From: G965227875 sp965227875
GTDB taxonomy: Bacteria > Pseudomonadota > Alphaproteobacteria > Rhizobiales > JAJFHC01
Reading direction: 5' to 3'
Assembly (NCBI GenBank): GCA_965227875.1
Contig: OZ245783.1
Span: 682,001 to 746,000 of the forward strand
Length of the DNA: 64,000 nucleotides
The notes beneath the pieces were generated by a model. The model was not told the DNA's origin. It worked only from the letters and a program-made list of their open reading frames with translations, and searched no databases. Shown here piece by piece: positions 9,075 to 17,501 of the stretch; the stretch's first letter is position 1, and every line of letters starts with the position of its first letter. A program made the translations under genes and the position numbers.

Positions 9075-9587
9075 TCATTGGTTGTGACCACGGTGTATGA
9101 TCGGAGGGGACTCTTCGTTTGGGGAATAAACACGAACTTCAAGGTCCAGCGTTCCCGCATTCAAGAAAATTAATTGCAACGGAAGCCTGTTACCAGACTC
9201 AAGCGGCACCTTCATTTGGTCCAGTACGAGTCGAATCCCATCCGGGCGCATAACGACTTCTCGATGATCGGTCAAATTCAGTCCCCCAGGAATGGGAAAC
9301 AGCTTCGAGGTTCCTTTCTCCGACTTAACCTCATAGATAGCAGCCGAACCTGCTGCTGGGCTTGTTGCTGCAATTAGATAATCCGTGCCGCCGGAATTGT
9401 TGTGCACGGTCAAATAAACGGAGCCAAGGTTCGCACTTGGGCTACCGATGCGAGCCCACGCCTGTTCGACGTGAATGTCATTGATAGACCAAGTTTCCTC
9501 ACCATGTGCCGCCACCGCAAATGCGGTGGTAAGTATGATGAATAAGGCTATTACGCTTCGATAAAGACTTGAATTTCTCATTGACAT
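9075..9587 (-). CDS. PCuAC-fold periplasmic protein lacking the usual copper ligands
   Basis: The 170-residue exported protein has a signal peptide (ALFIILTTAFAVAAHGEE). Its fold signature is that of PCu(A)C copper chaperones: VEQAWARIGSP, VYLTVHNNSGGTDYLI, then GIRLVLDQMKVPLESGNRLP. The family's copper site uses two His and two Met (H..M, then HLM). Here the equivalent positions read Y.V and RLV, so the classical Cu(I) site appears lost. A short His/Asn tail (IIHRGHNQ) could bind metal instead. It lies convergent to the peroxidase/importer operon and near a Sco gene, consistent with cytochrome oxidase or copper handling. Confidence 0.75.
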   Translation of the reverse strand: MSMRNSSLYRSVIALFIILTTAFAVAAHGEETWSINDIHVEQAWARIGSPSANLGSVYLTVHNNSGGTDYLIAATSPAAGSAAIYEVKSEKGTSKLFPIPGGLNLTDHREVVMRPDGIRLVLDQMKVPLESGNRLPLQLIFLNAGTLDLEVRVYSPNEESPPIIHRGHNQ

Positions 9588-10105
9588 GGTGGACGTGTTT
9601 CAACGTTTCCGGTAAGGCTCGACGACCGAGCAGAGAGCATAATCGATTGACTGTCTTTTCTACGGAATAACACCACGACGAATCTCGGTAAAGCGGTGCA
9701 AGGGCTATAAGCCGCTAATTCACAACTTAGTGAAAGTCACATCCAACTTTGCTGACTGATGCGCCAACACATTCATGCGGTAACGGAGCATCGTCTACCG
9801 AAACCGTCATTACGCCGCAACGACTGGCCATACCTTCGTTGCAGTTAATTTTGACCCACGTCAATTCACTCTCCAGTCACCGCATCGATGTGCCTGGTGC
9901 ATGCGGATCGTTATAACGGGTGACTGCTCAACTCGAATATTTTTTGGATCGTTTCCGCTACGCGCAGCAAAAAAACACGAGAAAACCATCTGTTCGCATA
10001 ATTGCTTGACATAGTATATTTGATCATTCGCGAACTGTGCAATAAACTTGCATCGTGCAATTCGAACCAGACAAATCAGAGAAGAATGAACTTTTTACGT
10101 TAATA
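9588..10105. other. Intergenic stretch, no supported gene
   Basis: About 500 A+T-rich bases between two divergent genes. TTGACA near 10013 followed by TATATT is suggestive of promoter DNA, but the spacing is poor. No gene, repeat array or RNA is apparent. Confidence 0.35.
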
Positions 10106-10681
10106 ATGGCAAAAACTTATGTAATGTCCACTACAGAGGAAATATTGATCGTCGCCGGACTTTCTGCCTCATTCCTTCTACTGAGCATTATTATATGGTC
10201 GATTGCCGTACCCGCACGTAGAATATGGCCACCACATCACTCAACTACGCTCAACCGCCTCATTGTTTGGCTATTGACAATAGCGGTTTTCGTGAGTGCG
10301 TTTGCACTGGGACTCCTTGGATGGAACCAGCTTGAATTACCGGCAGCAATTCGATGGGGAATTGGACTGCCACTAATTATTCTAGGCAATATGATTGTTT
10401 GGAAAGGGGTGGCTCAGCTTGGCATGATTGTGTCAAGTGGCGAAATTGGTACGCTGAAGACAACGGGAATCTACCAATACTCGCGGAACCCACAGTACGT
10501 CGCGGATATGGGTATCCTCCTTGGTTGGCAGTTGTGCTCCGCTTCGTATTTGGCGGCGCCTGTCGTGGTCGCGGGAATATTGACGTTGCTCATTGCACCA
10601 CTTGCCGAGGAACCTTGGCTCAAGGCAACGTACGGTACAGACTACGACAGTTATCGTTCCGTAACACGGCGTTATCTATGA
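10106..10681 (+). CDS. Isoprenylcysteine/phospholipid methyltransferase-like membrane protein
   Basis: A protein of about 191 residues with four or five hydrophobic segments and a C-terminal signature of the ICMT/PEMT family of integral-membrane methyltransferases: TTGIYQYSRNPQYVADMG, then EEPWLKATYGTDYDSY. In that family, the R-x-P-x-Y and E-E..L....G..Y elements bind S-adenosylmethionine. The substrate is unknown. The start is uncertain, with ATG 10106, ATG 10124 and an upstream GTG at 10055 all in frame. It sits alone between convergent and divergent neighbours. Confidence 0.75.
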   Translation: MAKTYVMSTTEEILIVAGLSASFLLLSIIIWSIAVPARRIWPPHHSTTLNRLIVWLLTIAVFVSAFALGLLGWNQLELPAAIRWGIGLPLIILGNMIVWKGVAQLGMIVSSGEIGTLKTTGIYQYSRNPQYVADMGILLGWQLCSASYLAAPVVVAGILTLLIAPLAEEPWLKATYGTDYDSYRSVTRRYL

Positions 10682-10995
10682 AAGCGCAATTAAGCGCGAC
10701 CGCGTGGTGACTTATACCAGCGACCGCGTGACTGCCAAAACACAGACAAACGGTTGAAAGTCTGTTCGAGCGATAAAACAAAGATAGTGCGCATAAACGT
10801 CAAGTTCAATCGATGCATTGCGTATCACTGTGTCGATACCTGCACAAACTGAGACCGTTTAAATTGTTCTCTTTTTCAAATCTGCTGCCATATCAACACG
10901 GATTGTGTCTGTCTGGCATTTCTGGTCACCGCTGTGCCCAACGCAAGACACAGGTGCAGGACCAAAACTGATAACCAGGAGTTCACAATTTCGTC
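10682..10995. other. Intergenic stretch between convergent genes
   Basis: About 310 bases separate the ends of the methyltransferase and Sco genes. No open frame with a family signature is present, and I see no strong terminator hairpin. Confidence 0.3.
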
Positions 10996-11610
10996 TTAAA
11001 GCAGTTTACCAAGGGCAGCTGCTATATCATCTGGACTCGCGCTGTGGTTAAACACTGCCCGAAGCTTCCAATTTGGGTCCATGAGGTATACAAAAGCGGA
11101 ATGGTCCACGAGGTAATCTTTGGAATCCCGACCATTCCTCATTGCATAGTAAACTCGAAAACGTCTGGTCACAGCTTTAATCTGTTCTTTGCTTCCGGTT
11201 AACCCAATCATATTCTGATGGAAGTGTTCGACATAGCTGGCCAGTTGGCTGGGAGTATCGCGGTCTGGATCGACGGAAATGAAGATTGGAACAACTTCAG
11301 CACTCTTGTCTCCCAGTTTGTCGAGAGCTAATGAGACGTTTTGTAATCCCGTGGGGCAAACATCTGGACAAAAACTGTAACCGAAGAATACGAGGGCGTA
11401 TTTGCCCTTAAACGATTGCTCGGATAAGGTTTCTCCTGTACTCGACACAAGTTCGATAGGTCCCCCAATTCCTGTCGGAGGTTTGATAACGCCCAGCATT
11501 CCAGCAAGCGCATCTCGTTGCGATGCCGGTCCCGCAATCAAAAACCACATCGCTGCGCCAAGTATCACCAGAGTAAAAACAACGACAGAACTCAAGACAA
11601 TACGTCTCAT
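10996..11610 (-). CDS. Sco1/SenC-family copper chaperone / thiol reductase
   Basis: The 204-residue protein is anchored by an N-terminal hydrophobic segment (VVFTLVILGAAMWFLIAGPA). It carries the Sco metal site: the CPDVC pair in FFGYSFCPDVCPTGLQ and the distal histidine in YLVDHSAFVYLMDP. GKYALVFFGYSF and VPIFISVDPDRDTP are the thioredoxin-fold segments usual for the family. Sco proteins deliver copper to the CuA centre of cytochrome oxidase or act as thiol-disulfide reductases. Nearby PCuAC-like and DsbB genes fit an envelope copper and thiol theme. Confidence 0.92.
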   Translation of the reverse strand: MRRIVLSSVVVFTLVILGAAMWFLIAGPASQRDALAGMLGVIKPPTGIGGPIELVSSTGETLSEQSFKGKYALVFFGYSFCPDVCPTGLQNVSLALDKLGDKSAEVVPIFISVDPDRDTPSQLASYVEHFHQNMIGLTGSKEQIKAVTRRFRVYYAMRNGRDSKDYLVDHSAFVYLMDPNWKLRAVFNHSASPDDIAAALGKLL

Positions 11611-12079
11611 GCCCAGCGCTTTCTTCTGTAGTATGAATTATCATTAACTGAATGGCTTGCTACACTTTTCTTGAGTGAAAATGATAAAGACAAACAGTTC
11701 AGGAATTCTTGGTGGTGACGCACGCCGTTATAGGTCATGGGACAGGAGGTCACATGCGCAATGAGAGTGAAGTGTGATTGGAGTTCCCCTGAAGCCATGA
11801 TCGATACACTGAATACCTAATCGACATGACTCATTGATGCACGTTCACAATAAGATTTACAACGCGATCCATCGTCGCATCGCAGTGATTGCGACAACCA
11901 AAAACACGGGTCCACCGCAACTAGATTCAATTTTCGAAGCCAGTGGGCGAATTACGCTAGAGAATGATAAGGCCGAGACTTTTGGGCCGACGAATTTACG
12001 CAATCTAAAAAGCTGTGATCACCAATCTGTGAATGGGTACTATCTGTCCGGAAACTACCAAATTCGCTAATGTATTCAC
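11611..12079. other. Intergenic stretch, no supported gene
   Basis: About 470 bases between divergent genes. A 78-codon frame at 11834-12070 exists on the plus strand but has no motif and no ribosome binding site, so it is not called. Confidence 0.35.
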
Positions 12080-12463
12080 ATGTTTGCACGATTACTCATA
12101 ACATATGTGGCGGTCTGCGTTGTTCTCTTAGCGTGCAACGCGATGGGTGTTCCCGCAGAAACAGAAGGTTTGACCCCAGTTTCGCAGGTTTCCACTTTGA
12201 GTGACGTGAGCAGAAAAGAGACTGGCCAAGCCAACCCGATGTTTCAAGGGACAACCGGAGACCTCACGTCATCCACGATTCCCGAGAATGACGAGTGCGA
12301 TCCCACAAATAGGCATTCGTGTGCACCCCATTTGTTAAGCTCGGGACAGTCAATAGAAGTCTCTGGCATTAACAAGAAAGATGCTCGGACTCTTGCGCTG
12401 GTCGACGCACCCGATGGTAGAGAAAAGACTGGCTTGTTCCGCCCGCCAATAAACCTTTCCTGA
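12080..12463 (+). CDS. Small exported protein, possibly a lipoprotein, function unknown
   Basis: The 127-residue product begins with a hydrophobic leader (LLITYVAVCVVLLACNAMG) containing LLAC, a plausible lipobox with the lipidated Cys at about residue 19. The rest is polar, low in predicted structure and has two further Cys (ECDPTNRHSC). I do not recognise a family. It lies about 60 bases upstream of the first L,D-transpeptidase and may share its transcript. It could be a real small envelope protein or a weakly conserved frame. Confidence 0.45.
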   Translation: MFARLLITYVAVCVVLLACNAMGVPAETEGLTPVSQVSTLSDVSRKETGQANPMFQGTTGDLTSSTIPENDECDPTNRHSCAPHLLSSGQSIEVSGINKKDARTLALVDAPDGREKTGLFRPPINLS

Positions 12464-12526
12464 AAAATCTACCTAAACGCAGATCACCGTCTGCGAGAGT
12501 TTGCAATTAGCAATCGGGAGCAATCC

Positions 12527-13081
12527 ATGATCGAGCGACGTTCCTTTGTGGTCGGACTGCTGGCAACCACCTTTACCGCATCTATCACAGAGGCGGGTCA
12601 CAGAAAGACCAAGTTACATCCCAAGTTTCTACCGCAACGAGTAAAGTTTAGCGGGTATTCGCCGGGCACAATCGTCATAGACCCTCGCAACAGATTTCTT
12701 TATCTGATCGAAAAGCCGGGAGTTGCCCGACGATACGGTATCGGTGTCGGTCGCGCTGGCCTCGCATTTCGGGGGTCCGCCGTTGTAGGCCGAAAAGCCA
12801 AATGGCCTAGCTGGCGCCCAACTAACAATATGATCCGCCGCCAACCGCGAAAGTACGCACGTTTCGCTGGCGGTGTACCTGGTGGGCCATCGAACCCGCT
12901 TGGAGCACGGGCACTCTATTTGTACCGGTCTGGCAAAGACACCTTCTACCGGATTCATGGAACCAACATGCCATCATCAATCGGCCGGGCGGTATCAAAT
13001 GGTTGTATCCGGATGCTTAACGCACACGTCAAGGATCTCTATAACCGCGTGCCAGTAGGCGCGAGAGTTGTTGTGTTGTAA
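12527..13081 (+). CDS. L,D-transpeptidase (YkuD domain), copy 1
   Basis: The 184-residue protein has an RR-containing leader (MIERRSFVVGLLATTFTAS). Its YkuD catalytic domain carries the active-site signature FYRIHGTNMPSSIG followed by SNGCIRM, with the nucleophile Cys at residue 160. GTIVIDPRNRFLYLIEKPG at the start of the domain and GGPSNPLGARALYLY are also typical of the ErfK/YbiS/YcfS/YnhG type. Such enzymes make 3-3 peptidoglycan cross-links or attach proteins to peptidoglycan in the periplasm. It is the first of three such genes in a row on this strand. Confidence 0.92.
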   Translation: MIERRSFVVGLLATTFTASITEAGHRKTKLHPKFLPQRVKFSGYSPGTIVIDPRNRFLYLIEKPGVARRYGIGVGRAGLAFRGSAVVGRKAKWPSWRPTNNMIRRQPRKYARFAGGVPGGPSNPLGARALYLYRSGKDTFYRIHGTNMPSSIGRAVSNGCIRMLNAHVKDLYNRVPVGARVVVL

Positions 13082-13201
13082 CGGCGATCGTCTGCAAGTA
13101 CGCAAAACCGCCTCCAAACCAACAATCGAAATTTTTCGGGATTCGGAGAAACGCAAGAGTTCTCGTTGCCAGTTTTCGGATGCCCTTGAGGAAAGCCACA
13201 A

Positions 13202-13762
13202 ATGTACGCAAACAAACAATTCGTCTATGCCTTGTGCACACTCCTTTGTGCTATCGGCAGCACTACATCCGGTCAAGCAGAAACAAGGTACAATTTTACC
13301 AGTCAACGCTGGGAACTCGAGCGCAAATACAAGAAACAGGAAGTGTATTTTCAGACGGACGAAAAACCAGGAACGATCGTTATTTCCACGAAAAAGAAGT
13401 TCTTATGGTTCGTACTGGGGAACAAGAAGGCACTTCGCTATGGCATAGGCGTGGGCCGAGAGGGATTCCAATGGAGTGGAACCGAAAAAATCACCCGCAA
13501 GGCCGCATGGCCGAGTTGGCGACCGCCACAGGAAATGAGGGAGCGCGAGCCCAACCTGCCCGCGTTCATGCCTGGCGGTCCTGACAATCCGTTGGGTGCC
13601 CGTGCTCTCTATCTGGGGAACACTCTCTATCGCATTCACGGGACAGCTCAACCTTGGACAATTGGCACCAGAGTATCTAGCGGTTGTATTAGGCTTACCA
13701 ATGAAAGCGTTATCGATTTGTTCGAACGCGCGAACGTCGGGGCAAAGGTAATCGTCCAATGA
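13202..13762 (+). CDS. L,D-transpeptidase (YkuD domain), copy 2
   Basis: The 186-residue protein has a signal peptide ending after TTSGQA. Its YkuD domain has the motif YRIHGTAQPWTIG followed by SSGCIRL, with the nucleophile Cys at residue 162. It is a diverged relative of the gene just upstream (shared GTIVI, FLW/FLYL, YGIGVGR, WPSWRP, PGGP.NPLGARALYL). Its TGA stop overlaps the ATG of the third, much larger transpeptidase gene by four bases, so the last two are translationally coupled. Confidence 0.92.
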   Translation: MYANKQFVYALCTLLCAIGSTTSGQAETRYNFTSQRWELERKYKKQEVYFQTDEKPGTIVISTKKKFLWFVLGNKKALRYGIGVGREGFQWSGTEKITRKAAWPSWRPPQEMREREPNLPAFMPGGPDNPLGARALYLGNTLYRIHGTAQPWTIGTRVSSGCIRLTNESVIDLFERANVGAKVIVQ

Positions 13763-15765
13763 ATGGTTTTTCAATACATTCTGCCACAACGTACATCCCA
13801 CATGTCAACCGTCTCAGCGCGCTGTTGGCAATTTTGGCATTCGGGATACTCGTTTCAAAATCTGAAGAGAGCGCTGCGCAAAACAGACAGAATTTTTCCT
13901 CTTGGCAAAATGAAGATCGTTGGGACACGAATTCGAGAACACGAAGACGTCCGTCCGGTTCCGTGGAAAGGGGTTTCTTTGATCTGCTGTTTTCGCCACG
14001 TCGGCGTTTTAGTCGAGAAGAGATCAATGCGCGATTAGGAAAATCAACGCGAGTAAAGCCTAGATTCTTCGTCTACGAGCCAGAGCCTATGGTTCGGCTC
14101 GCCGAACCGGGACTGATGGCTCCGTCCGCTGAAATGCCATTTCGCACTGAAATATATAGACTTTTGACCACAAGCCCCAAACCGGTTCTGCTGACCTGGA
14201 AACGTCAGGCGGAGGCGCTTCGACAGTTCTATCAAGACCGCGATTTTGAACCGGTTTGGATTGACAAGAATGGCCTTCGGAGAAATGCAGCAAAACTTAT
14301 TGGTGTGTTTGAAATTGCCAGCGCCGAGGGATTAGACCCGAATCGTTATCTCCCAGAATCTCTGAGCTCTTTCTCGGATATGGGTCGTGCTTTGGCCGGT
14401 GACGAGGCTGCTCTCGCGCGACTGGAACTTGAGCTTTCGATCGCAGCCTTGGCTTTCGTTCGCGATGCATCCGCCGGCCAGGTTGTTCCCAACAAGATCG
14501 GGCGCGACATTGACGTTCAGCCACAAGAAACAAATCCTTTACAGGCGATTGATGCACTCGGAAATGCATCTCGCCCAGACCAGTTTCTAAAGTCGCAACT
14601 ACCAAGCCATCCAGCCTACGCCCAGTTTAAGCAAGAACTTGCTAATCTGAAATCCAACGCAAAGCGCTTAGAAGCACTCCCACTGATTCCCGATGGAAGC
14701 TTAATTAAGGTCGGTCAAATTGACGACAGAGTACCTTTGATCCGTCGCAGGCTCGTGCAGTTGGGTCTGCCCGTCGAGCTTAAACTTTCCCTGAATGAGA
14801 GTCCGGCAGACTATAATGACGCTATTAACAAACACCGTTTCAGCGAAGATCAACGCACCGTAGCGTCGATCGTGCGCACCTATGACGCCGCCATGGCTTT
14901 GGCGGTGAAAGAATTCCAAAAGTCTCGAAAACTTGCACGTGACGGAATCATCGGCCGCCGCACCATTGCCGCTCTCAATGCAACAACCGAAGATTCGACA
15001 ACAGTCCGGATCGAAAAGCTGAAGCTAGCGCTGGAGCGGATGCGATGGTTGCCCAAAGATTGGGGCCGGAAACACATCATGGTTAATCAGCCCGAGTATC
15101 GGGCTCGCGTCATGTACAACGGCACTGCCATTCACGAAATGCGTGTCGTGATCGGGAAAAAGCGGTTCCCAACAGCGGAGTTTTCGGATGAAATGGAATA
15201 CGTAGCATTTAATCCTTATTGGAACGTTCCTCGCTCCATTGCTGGCAACGAGATGCTGCCAAAGCTGTGGAACGATCCCGGATATTTAGATCGTGCAGGA
15301 TATGAAGTGCGCGACAGACGAGGGAAACGCGTCTCCTCCTATTCTGTAAATTGGTGGAACTATACGGGCCGTACAATGCCGTATGACATTCGGCAACTTC
15401 CGGGAAAGGGAAATGCTCTTGGTGCTGTGAAATTTATGTTCCCGAACAAACACGCAATCTACTTGCACGATACCCCCGCCAAGAACTTGTTCACCAAGCT
15501 AACGCGAGCCTACAGTCATGGGTGCGTTCGAGTGCAAACGCCAAGAAAGTTTGCAGAGATCGTCTTGGGATGGAGCCGCAGCGAAGTTGATGCCGCCATC
15601 AATAGCGGAAAAAATCAGCAAGTCACTCTGAAACGAAAAATCCCGGTTCATTTGACGTACTTTACGGCATGGCCTGATCGCACAGGGCGTATCAAATACT
15701 ATGATGACGTCTACGAGCGAGATACCGCGCTTCGCAAGGCGCTCTCCCGAGCATTATCTTCGTAA
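13759..15765 (+). CDS. Large YcbB-like L,D-transpeptidase with peptidoglycan-binding domain
   Basis: The 668-residue exported protein has an N-terminal domain of the YcbB/LdtD type. A PG_binding_1 repeat follows at roughly residues 330-415 (AVKEFQKSRKLARDGIIGRR, then TIAALN). The C-terminal YkuD catalytic domain has IYLHDTPAKNLF and AYSHGCVRVQ, with the nucleophile Cys at residue 589. LdtD-like enzymes form 3-3 cross-links. It overlaps the preceding gene by ATGA. Three transpeptidases of different size in one operon on an accessory island suggest envelope remodelling as cargo. Confidence 0.92.
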   Translation: MNGFSIHSATTYIPHVNRLSALLAILAFGILVSKSEESAAQNRQNFSSWQNEDRWDTNSRTRRRPSGSVERGFFDLLFSPRRRFSREEINARLGKSTRVKPRFFVYEPEPMVRLAEPGLMAPSAEMPFRTEIYRLLTTSPKPVLLTWKRQAEALRQFYQDRDFEPVWIDKNGLRRNAAKLIGVFEIASAEGLDPNRYLPESLSSFSDMGRALAGDEAALARLELELSIAALAFVRDASAGQVVPNKIGRDIDVQPQETNPLQAIDALGNASRPDQFLKSQLPSHPAYAQFKQELANLKSNAKRLEALPLIPDGSLIKVGQIDDRVPLIRRRLVQLGLPVELKLSLNESPADYNDAINKHRFSEDQRTVASIVRTYDAAMALAVKEFQKSRKLARDGIIGRRTIAALNATTEDSTTVRIEKLKLALERMRWLPKDWGRKHIMVNQPEYRARVMYNGTAIHEMRVVIGKKRFPTAEFSDEMEYVAFNPYWNVPRSIAGNEMLPKLWNDPGYLDRAGYEVRDRRGKRVSSYSVNWWNYTGRTMPYDIRQLPGKGNALGAVKFMFPNKHAIYLHDTPAKNLFTKLTRAYSHGCVRVQTPRKFAEIVLGWSRSEVDAAINSGKNQQVTLKRKIPVHLTYFTAWPDRTGRIKYYDDVYERDTALRKALSRALSS

Positions 15766-15910
15766 ATCGAAAGCGCAGGAGAGTTCCGACTCTATCTCAT
15801 CGCATCAACGCGTTGAAGAAGAAGCTCTTAAGGATGGATCAATTCAGACACGGTCCGCAACTTTTCTGCCATGACGCTTTTCTTCATCAAGGCTACGAGA
15901 GACCTTTTTT

Positions 15911-16339
15911 ATGGAAGTACATGAAACAGCAAGCGACAGGCGTGCCTGGTTGTTCCTGATGGCCGCTTGGTTCATTGCGACGGTTGCTACCTTGGGCGCT
16001 TTGTTCATTGGCGAAGTGATGGGACAAGCTCCATGCTCGCTGTGCTGGCACCAGCGGGCGTTCATGTTCCCCTTGGCGATCATACTGCTGGTTGCCAGCT
16101 TCATTCCTGATGGGAGCGGAGTGTGGCGCTATGCGCTTCCCGTAGCTGCAATAGGATGGGCAATAGCCCTCTATCACAACTTGCTCTATTTCGATCTTAT
16201 TGAACAAGCGATTGTACCGTGCGGACAAGGGCCGTCTTGCTCAGGCGCAGGCATGACGCTGTTCGGTGCGGTTCCCATACCGCTACTTTCGCTGGGCGCC
16301 TTTACCGCGATCGTGCTTCTAGAGCGTTTCCTATCTTGA
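15911..16339 (+). CDS. DsbB-family disulfide oxidoreductase with IS-derived C-terminus
   Basis: The 142-residue four-helix membrane protein contains the DsbB quinone-reductase signature APCSLCWHQRAFMFPLA and a periplasmic Cys pair in VPCGQGPSCSG. It reoxidises a periplasmic thiol oxidase and passes electrons to quinone. The last five codons and the stop lie inside the IS630 element that begins at TA 16320-16321. Rejoining the host sequence across the element (CTA GGG TAA) gives an ancestral protein of 138 residues ending ...VLLG. The insertion therefore changed only the extreme C-terminus, and the protein may still work. Confidence 0.88.
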   Translation: MEVHETASDRRAWLFLMAAWFIATVATLGALFIGEVMGQAPCSLCWHQRAFMFPLAIILLVASFIPDGSGVWRYALPVAAIGWAIALYHNLLYFDLIEQAIVPCGQGPSCSGAGMTLFGAVPIPLLSLGAFTAIVLLERFLS

Positions 16340-16412
16340 TTGAATCTATTGGGATTCCCAAATCAGGTTTGATCTGATTCAAGATGCTTGCTGGAACTGG
16401 AGGCCAGCAAGC

Positions 16413-16772
16413 ATGACCCGACCTTATTCCAACGATCTTCGCGAACGAGTTGTTGCTGCGGTTCGATCCGGGCAGAGTTGCCGTGTTGCTGCCGACCGGT
16501 CTGGCGTTTCGGTTGCTTCCGTTGTGAGGTGGTGTCAACGCCATCGCGAGACCGGCAGCATTGCGCCTGGCAAAGTAGGGGGACATCGCCGCCGGGTGCT
16601 GGAACCGCATCGTGATTTCATTGTCGAGCGGCTCAAGCAGACCTCTCATTTGACCCTTCACCGTCTGAAGGACGAGTTGGCGGCCCGCGGTGTGGTTGTC
16701 TCTCACAATACGGTTTGGAGCTTTCTGCGTCGCGAGGGGCTCAGCTTCAAAAAAAAGCCTGTTCGCAGATGA
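16413..16772 (+). CDS. IS630 transposase, N-terminal (HTH) frame
   Basis: The 119-residue frame starts MTRPYSNDLRERVVAAVRSG and contains the helix-turn-helix DNA-binding part of IS630-family transposases (SCRVAADRSGVSVASVVRW, then RLKDELAARG and HNTVWSFLRREGLSFKKK). It ends just after a run of eight A. The catalytic half continues in the +1 frame. One A fewer would give the normal SFKKSLFADEQ continuation, so the frame change is either a one-base insertion or slippage on the A tract. Confidence 0.85.
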   Translation: MTRPYSNDLRERVVAAVRSGQSCRVAADRSGVSVASVVRWCQRHRETGSIAPGKVGGHRRRVLEPHRDFIVERLKQTSHLTLHRLKDELAARGVVVSHNTVWSFLRREGLSFKKKPVRR

Positions 16773-17361
16773 GCAGTCCCGTCGTGATGTCGCGTGGCGA
16801 CGCAAACGATGGAAAGCCTGGCAGGGCCAGTTTGATCCCGAGCGGCTTGTGTTCATTGACGAGACCTGGATCAAGACCAACATGGCGCCACTGCGCGGCT
16901 GGGGTCCCAAGGGCCAGAGATTGCATGGCCATGCCCCTCATGGCCGCTGGCGCACCATGACATTCCTGGCCGCCCTGCGGTGTGACCGGCTGACCGCGCC
17001 ATGTGTTTTTGACGGTCCAATCAACGGCCAGTGTTTCCGTGCCTATGTCGAACAACAGCTGACCCCGACCCTCAAGCCCGGGGACATCGTTATCGTCGAC
17101 AACCTGGGAAGCCACAAGGCGAAAGCCACACGTCAGATCATACGGAACGCTGGTGCCCGATTGTGGTTCCTGCCGCCTTACTCACCGGATCTCAATCCGA
17201 TCGAACAGACCTTCGCCAAGATCAAGCACTGGATGCGCATGGCCCAGAAACGCACCATAGAGGACACATGGCGACATATAGGGACCCTCATCGGGACAAT
17301 CTCGCCAAACGAATGTGCAAACTACTTCGCAAACGCTGGATACGCTTCAGTCAAAACGTGA
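16762..17361 (+). CDS. IS630 transposase, catalytic DDE frame
   Basis: Downstream of the A-tract, the second frame carries the whole DDE domain: first Asp in RLVFIDETWIKTNM, second Asp in GDIVIVDNLGSHKAKATRQ, and the Glu in YSPDLNPIEQTFAKIKHWM. It is intact to the C-terminus (ANYFANAGYASVKT). It has no good independent start near 16762, so expression needs a frame switch from the upstream part or a weak internal start. The position given here is where the family alignment resumes. Confidence 0.82.
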   Translation, partial: FADEQSRRDVAWRRKRWKAWQGQFDPERLVFIDETWIKTNMAPLRGWGPKGQRLHGHAPHGRWRTMTFLAALRCDRLTAPCVFDGPINGQCFRAYVEQQLTPTLKPGDIVIVDNLGSHKAKATRQIIRNAGARLWFLPPYSPDLNPIEQTFAKIKHWMRMAQKRTIEDTWRHIGTLIGTISPNECANYFANAGYASVKT

Positions 17362-17501
17362 AGGAGTCTAGGGTAATAAATCAACGCGGCAACTTGGTAG
17401 AGGTAGGATCGGGGACCTCTTGCGAGCGAGGTGCGCACATGAACGTGATCCGATCCCTTCGATTTGACTGCTATGTTCATCTAACCTTATAGGAGATTAG
17501 A

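Larger units (their letters stand above)
16320..17370 (+). mobile_element. IS630-family insertion sequence flanked by TA
   Basis: The element is bounded by TA at 16320-16321 and TA at 17369-17370, the target duplication expected for IS630/Tc1-type elements. The inner ends match as imperfect inverted repeats: 17 of 27 positions agree between the left end and the reverse complement of the right end, starting TAGA and including TTGA and TGAA blocks. Deleting one copy of TA plus the interior restores a stop codon for dsbB. It carries one transposase read in two overlapping frames. Confidence 0.8.

Noticed and set aside
11834..12070. 78-codon plus-strand frame before the small exported protein
   Set aside because: No ribosome binding site, no motif and a start with two successive Met codons in an A+T-rich gap.
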